Shown here: in pieces, positions 49,750-64,000 of the stretch
Position numbering within the stretch: the stretch's first letter is position 1
Layout: every line of letters begins with the position of its first letter
NCBI GenBank assembly: GCA_964017155.1
Contig: OZ024856.1
Location: 11,660,666 to 11,724,665, forward strand
Source of the DNA: Oasisia sp. SBJ-2009
Taxonomy: Eukaryota; Annelida; Polychaeta; Sabellida; Siboglinidae
DNA length: 64,000 bases
Direction: 5' to 3'
Position numbers and translations under genes: made by a program
The notes under the pieces: generated by a model
Database searches by the model: none
Told to the model about the DNA's origin: nothing
What the model saw: the letters and a program-made list of their open reading frames with translations, nothing else

Positions 49750-52057
49750 TACACAGGGCCGTAAAATATTAGTGTCAGTGGTAAAATGGTTTAGATACAT
49801 GTAGACGGCTTGTGTGATTTGTGTTTGAATGTTCTATTTCATTAGCAGGCCCTGGTGACAAATTTTGGGGCCTCCTTTGGTGCTGGCAGAGTCTAAGGAG
49901 TTATGTTATAATAACTGGTGAATGACAAAGCATACCAGAACTAATTGCATAAGCCCATAGCGGGGCAATTGAGGATGTTTGTCATAATTTTATTATATAA
50001 GTTTAACCAATTAATTAAAATATTGTATTTTTTACAGCATTCATGATGGTGTATGATAGCTAGACAGGTGACAAGACTTAAAACACAAGGAACAGGGCAG
50101 GAAAAATCCAGACCAGCAGTGGGTTCACCCCACCCGTACATAACCCCATTCACGAATGTGAATTATGATAAATAAATAAAATGTACATAGTAAAGCTACA
50201 CGTGATCTTGGATTTACTTAACTTGCAGCTGTCGTGGTCTTACACACAAGTGTATATATTCCCAATTAGACTCTTTTAGATCTACAATGTAAAAACATTT
50301 GTTTATAACGGATGATGACTGGTATATTTGATATTGTGTGTTTTTATGTATAATATATTTCCTTATTGTTTTATTATCTTGTTGTTTTATTATTTGTGTG
50401 AAATGTTCCGTTATTAATGTATTCCTGTTACTGGGTCCTCTGGACTTGTCCGATTGAAAATAAATACAATTTCTATTAATTTAGTCAGTCACGTGTTTTT
50501 TGCGAGAACGGCTTGCGAAAACAATAACAACATTACCTTGTTCTGCGTAGTGATGTCAAGAATCAAAACAGAGGTTGAATTGTTGGATTGTCGTAGCGGT
50601 GTAGTACTTCAACGAGAATTAGCCAATAATGTGGCAGTGTATGTACGGACTCGACTACTCGTGAGTTATGACGTACCGTTGACACTGAAACTGGTCAGTG
50701 GCAGTGCTCGGCGCTGGTCAACATGAGAATACTCACTAGCTGTCACGAGTACCAGGTAGTCACTACTTGTCTACCAATGACAACGAACATAGTTGGTATG
50801 TCCTGAATTTGATTACTATTTTATTTCTGCAATACAATGTACGGTACATATGATTATGAAAGTGAATGTTATGAACACTGCTTTGGCAGTACTGATAGTC
50901 CAGGTTTTGCGAAAAAATACTGTGAACTTCTCGGATAAAACCGAAATCTGGCGAAATGAACCGAACCTTATACGGATAGTAAAGGTGGAGCCCAAACTAG
51001 AAACTGCATGTACGCAGTATTGTAGGTAATAATATAAAATTAAAAACTGTGTTTGATTAAGTTTAAAATGTCAAAAGAATCTTGTTGAAGATCTTTTGAT
51101 CTTGTGCAAGAGCGCCGTGAATCGCACGTGACAAGGTGTGCATTTGCTCCTAATAACAACCTATTATCCCGTCCAAGGCCAAGTTGGTCGTAATTCTGAA
51201 CTGTGAACGCATACAGTTTAGTTGTTCGGCTGAAATGCTCTCAGTTTACTAGATAATGTCTTGATAACATGCAAAGTTTAAATTGTTGATAAATCCATAT
51301 AAAGTTAGATGATGAAACCAATTATAGCATATTCCTTACCTACCTCTATGTAGGCATTAAATACGTTATACAGTATAAATATCATTGGATTATTTCAATA
51401 CTGCTTCGATGTCACTGAATCAGTTCAACCTATGAAATGTACCCAATTGCAGTACGGAATGATAACCAGAAATCTCAAGAAATGTTTTTGCACCTTCAGC
51501 ACATGTACGTCACAATGTATTCAATGGTCTGGCTGTTTTTTCATAAGTTAGAAAATTAAATTTGTGCAGAATGTCACACATTTGAAATACAATGAAACTA
51601 ATGTAAATGTGCCATATAATAATAAAATTCTATAAAGAAGAATTTTGATACATGAGTTTCCTGTTTGATGGCCAATCAAAAGGACTCTATTGTATTGAGT
51701 CAAAGCACATTCTGCCCCATGACCACATCTTTGTCAACCTTGGAATAAACATTATAACACAACTATAATCATTAAACAATTATGAAAATATAAAATGCAA
51801 TGGTATTGATAATAATCTAAAAATAGTGCCTGACAAAGCAATTCGTTAATACAACAATGCACTAGTAAAGTCCTCTAGCAAAATTAGCGTTGCACACCAT
51901 TCTCTTGAGATCACAAGACAATGTATAACGTCGTCTTTATCTTGGTCTATTAACATCAGCCTGAAACATGTGGCTAGACAAAGTGGCAACGAATAATCAC
52001 TATAAATAAAGACAACAATGATGAGCATATTTTGGTGTCGAGACAACACTACAAAGG
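49750..52057. other. Intergenic region between promoter-like block and WDR27
   Basis: AT-rich, no supported gene. It includes the kringle-locus-derived fragment at 50,277-50,470; the rest shows only short unrecognised ORFs. It also contains the WDR27 3' flank. Confidence 0.4.
50277..50470 (-). repeat. Third, diverged copy of a kringle-locus intron segment
   Basis: Aligns with 29,205-29,385 (and inverted with 2,950-3,130). Shared phrases include ACTCTTTTAGATCTAC versus CCTTTTAGACCTAC, TTTATAACGGATG in both, ATATTGTGTG in both and TTCCTGTTACTGGGTCCTC versus TTCCTGTTAATGGATCCTC. No kringle exon accompanies it. It points to a wider family of kringle-locus fragments or to an interspersed repeat inside the intron. 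Confidence 0.65.
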
Positions 52058-62757
<10,700 letters not shown>

Positions 62758-62825
62758 CTGTGGAGACATGACTTAGTGCTAATAGCTCTCCTTCAGCTAG
62801 TACAGTCAGCAGTTAAAATGTTGTG

Positions 62826-63230
62826 CTATAATAATAATAATAAAAGCATTTATATAGCGCCATAAATCCAAGTTACCTTGTTCGAAAGCGCTGTTACAAC
62901 AAATCATAGAAAGAAACTAAAAGTAAAAAAATTATAAAAACATGGCATCAAATATCAAAATAAATTATCATAAAAATACCCATACTTATAATAATAAAAA
63001 AATATACTTATAATAATAATACATGTTATGAATGTAAAAATACAAAAAGCAGCTCATCCTAAAAATGTCAAACGTCGGTCAATGTTCATGAGTAAAAAGC
63101 TCTTTTGAATAATAAGCTTAAAGTAGTCTTTTGAACTGGTATAATGAATCACATGTTCGCATATTGCGTGGTAGATCGTTCCATAAGTGAGGAGCAGCGA
63201 TGCAGAACGCTCAATCACTGAACTGGCAGA
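62826..63230 (-). mobile_element. LINE 3'-end remnant, minus strand
   Basis: The minus strand encodes IAAPHLWNDLPRNMRTCDSL, then YQFKRLL and a TAA, the C-terminus of a LINE reverse transcriptase. It is followed by AAGCGCTTTCGAACAAGG, a GGCGCTATATAAATGC element and (TAT)n at 62,826-62,842 as the 3' tail. It lies upstream of WDR27 exon 62,672-62,757. Confidence 0.65.
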
Positions 63231-63517
63231 GATGTGTGTTCCATTTTTATTTAATACTATTTTCTAAAGATCAAAAATAGATAAATATGTTGAAGGCACA
63301 CTAGGGAGCACTTCAATAGCCGATTTTGCACTTTAAGATCAATTTTGATCCTTATCAGTAATCTAGAATACCTGAAAACTGTCAACACCATGACATGTCA
63401 ACGAGACATTATCAATGGTGTGTCATGGAAATAGTGCCCTCGTAATATGCAAGTGGATATTTGCATTTTGCAAACAACAAAAAACATTTAACGGTATGAA
63501 CAAAATTTGTTTTAACG

Positions 63518-63860
63518 GCCGTCATTTGATAAAATGGTGGATACGAAGGTGAATTAAGGTCAAATGCAAAATATTTCACAACAATGACATCGGCTGCCCA
63601 AATACCTATATTTTGACTACAAAATTACTGCTCTAGGTGGTGTAGGTCATGAGATATAGGATCATTAGTCTTGGCGGCCGCCATCTTTAAAAATGGCGGA
63701 TGTGAATGTCGGAGAAGGTCAAAAGTAATATATTTGAAATGGTGGTCCCAGAAAACCTATATTAGATACCAAAATGACTGATTTACTTGAAACATTTGTT
63801 AAGACATGAGAAAATAGGTTTACGGTAGCCATCTTGGAAAATGGCCGCCAACACCTTCAA
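63518..63860. repeat. Degenerate tandem repeat (about 160 bp) with CCATCTT palindromes
   Basis: Three related units begin near 63,518, 63,677 and 63,836 with the palindromic pieces GTCATTTGATAAAATGGTGG, GCCATCTTTAAAAATGGCGG and GCCATCTTGGAAAATGGCCG, and share ACCTATATTxxGAxxxCAAAAT inside. They resemble, on the other strand, 44,545-44,820. CCATCTT matches a YY1-type core but is more simply read as transposon repeat sequence. 63,231-63,517 shows nothing. Confidence 0.6.
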
Positions 63861-63957
63861 GGGCAAAATCTGAGATGGCCCTACATCCAAATATTTTATA
63901 TGTCATTTATTATGTCATTTATTATGACATATCTGATGTGATAAATGAGATGATTAC

Positions 63958-64000
63958 CTTGATAAGACAGACAGACATGGTGGACGGACACTTGCGTCTT
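63958..64000 (-). CDS. WDR27: Possible further upstream WDR27 exon (partial)
   Basis: Minus-strand sequence ends in a donor TATCAAG|GTAATC. In the phase required by exon 62,672-62,757 (phase 2) it is open: DASVRPPCLSVLS. The window cuts it, so this rests only on the donor and the open phase. Confidence 0.4.

Overview
The window is AT-rich animal nuclear DNA: genes split by GT-AG introns, many 5'-truncated non-LTR retrotransposons and very long microsatellites. ACP7 and WDR27 exist across animals. The lineage-expanded Cys-rich family, the kringle cluster and the transposon mix suggest an invertebrate, most likely a lophotrochozoan such as a mollusc; that placement is inference and weak. There are no bacterial features.

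Layout. (1) About 1-5,960 and 26,040-32,365 are the two arms of a large inverted duplication. Each carries the same multi-exon kringle gene, read rightward in the left arm and leftward in the right arm. Past the right arm the minus strand holds one more full kringle (32,576-33,319) and a truncated half kringle (34,349-34,430). (2) The roughly 20-kb spacer starts with a TTAA-flanked 5-kb candidate DNA transposon (6,483-11,511) and a LINE fragment. It then holds a complete 12-exon purple acid phosphatase gene (ACP7-like, 13,598-24,639) whose reading frame I could join exactly, 447 residues. Its introns contain a LINE insertion and several huge simple repeats. (3) 34.4-44.8 kb is mostly non-genic: an unidentified minus-strand terminal exon, a long-TIR MITE candidate, a broken Ty3/gypsy-type retroelement and a 0.7-kb hexanucleotide array. 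(4) 44.8-46.4 kb is a decayed member of a repetitive invertebrate family with a C-terminal CXC-like cysteine cluster; it is followed by a second copy of the ACP7 3' flank. (5) 47.4-49.8 kb holds a 40-bp-arm hairpin, CpG-rich sequence and a promoter-like block with a CRE and four CCAAT boxes. (6) 52.06-62.76 kb (minus) is the C-terminal part of WDR27: 13 exons with consistent phases, whose 5' end lies beyond the window. Its introns hold a 22-bp minisatellite made of splice-donor-like units, a partial exon duplication, LINE ends and a tRNA-derived SINE candidate.

The genes do not form a pathway. The kringle products are probably extracellular modular proteins, ACP7 is a predicted secreted metallophosphatase, and WDR27 is a WD40 scaffold. 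The most informative structure is the kringle inverted duplication around ACP7, with its asymmetric decay (a stop codon and an altered terminal exon in the right arm). No complete novel defence or mobile system is visible; the candidates most worth checking are in the findings.
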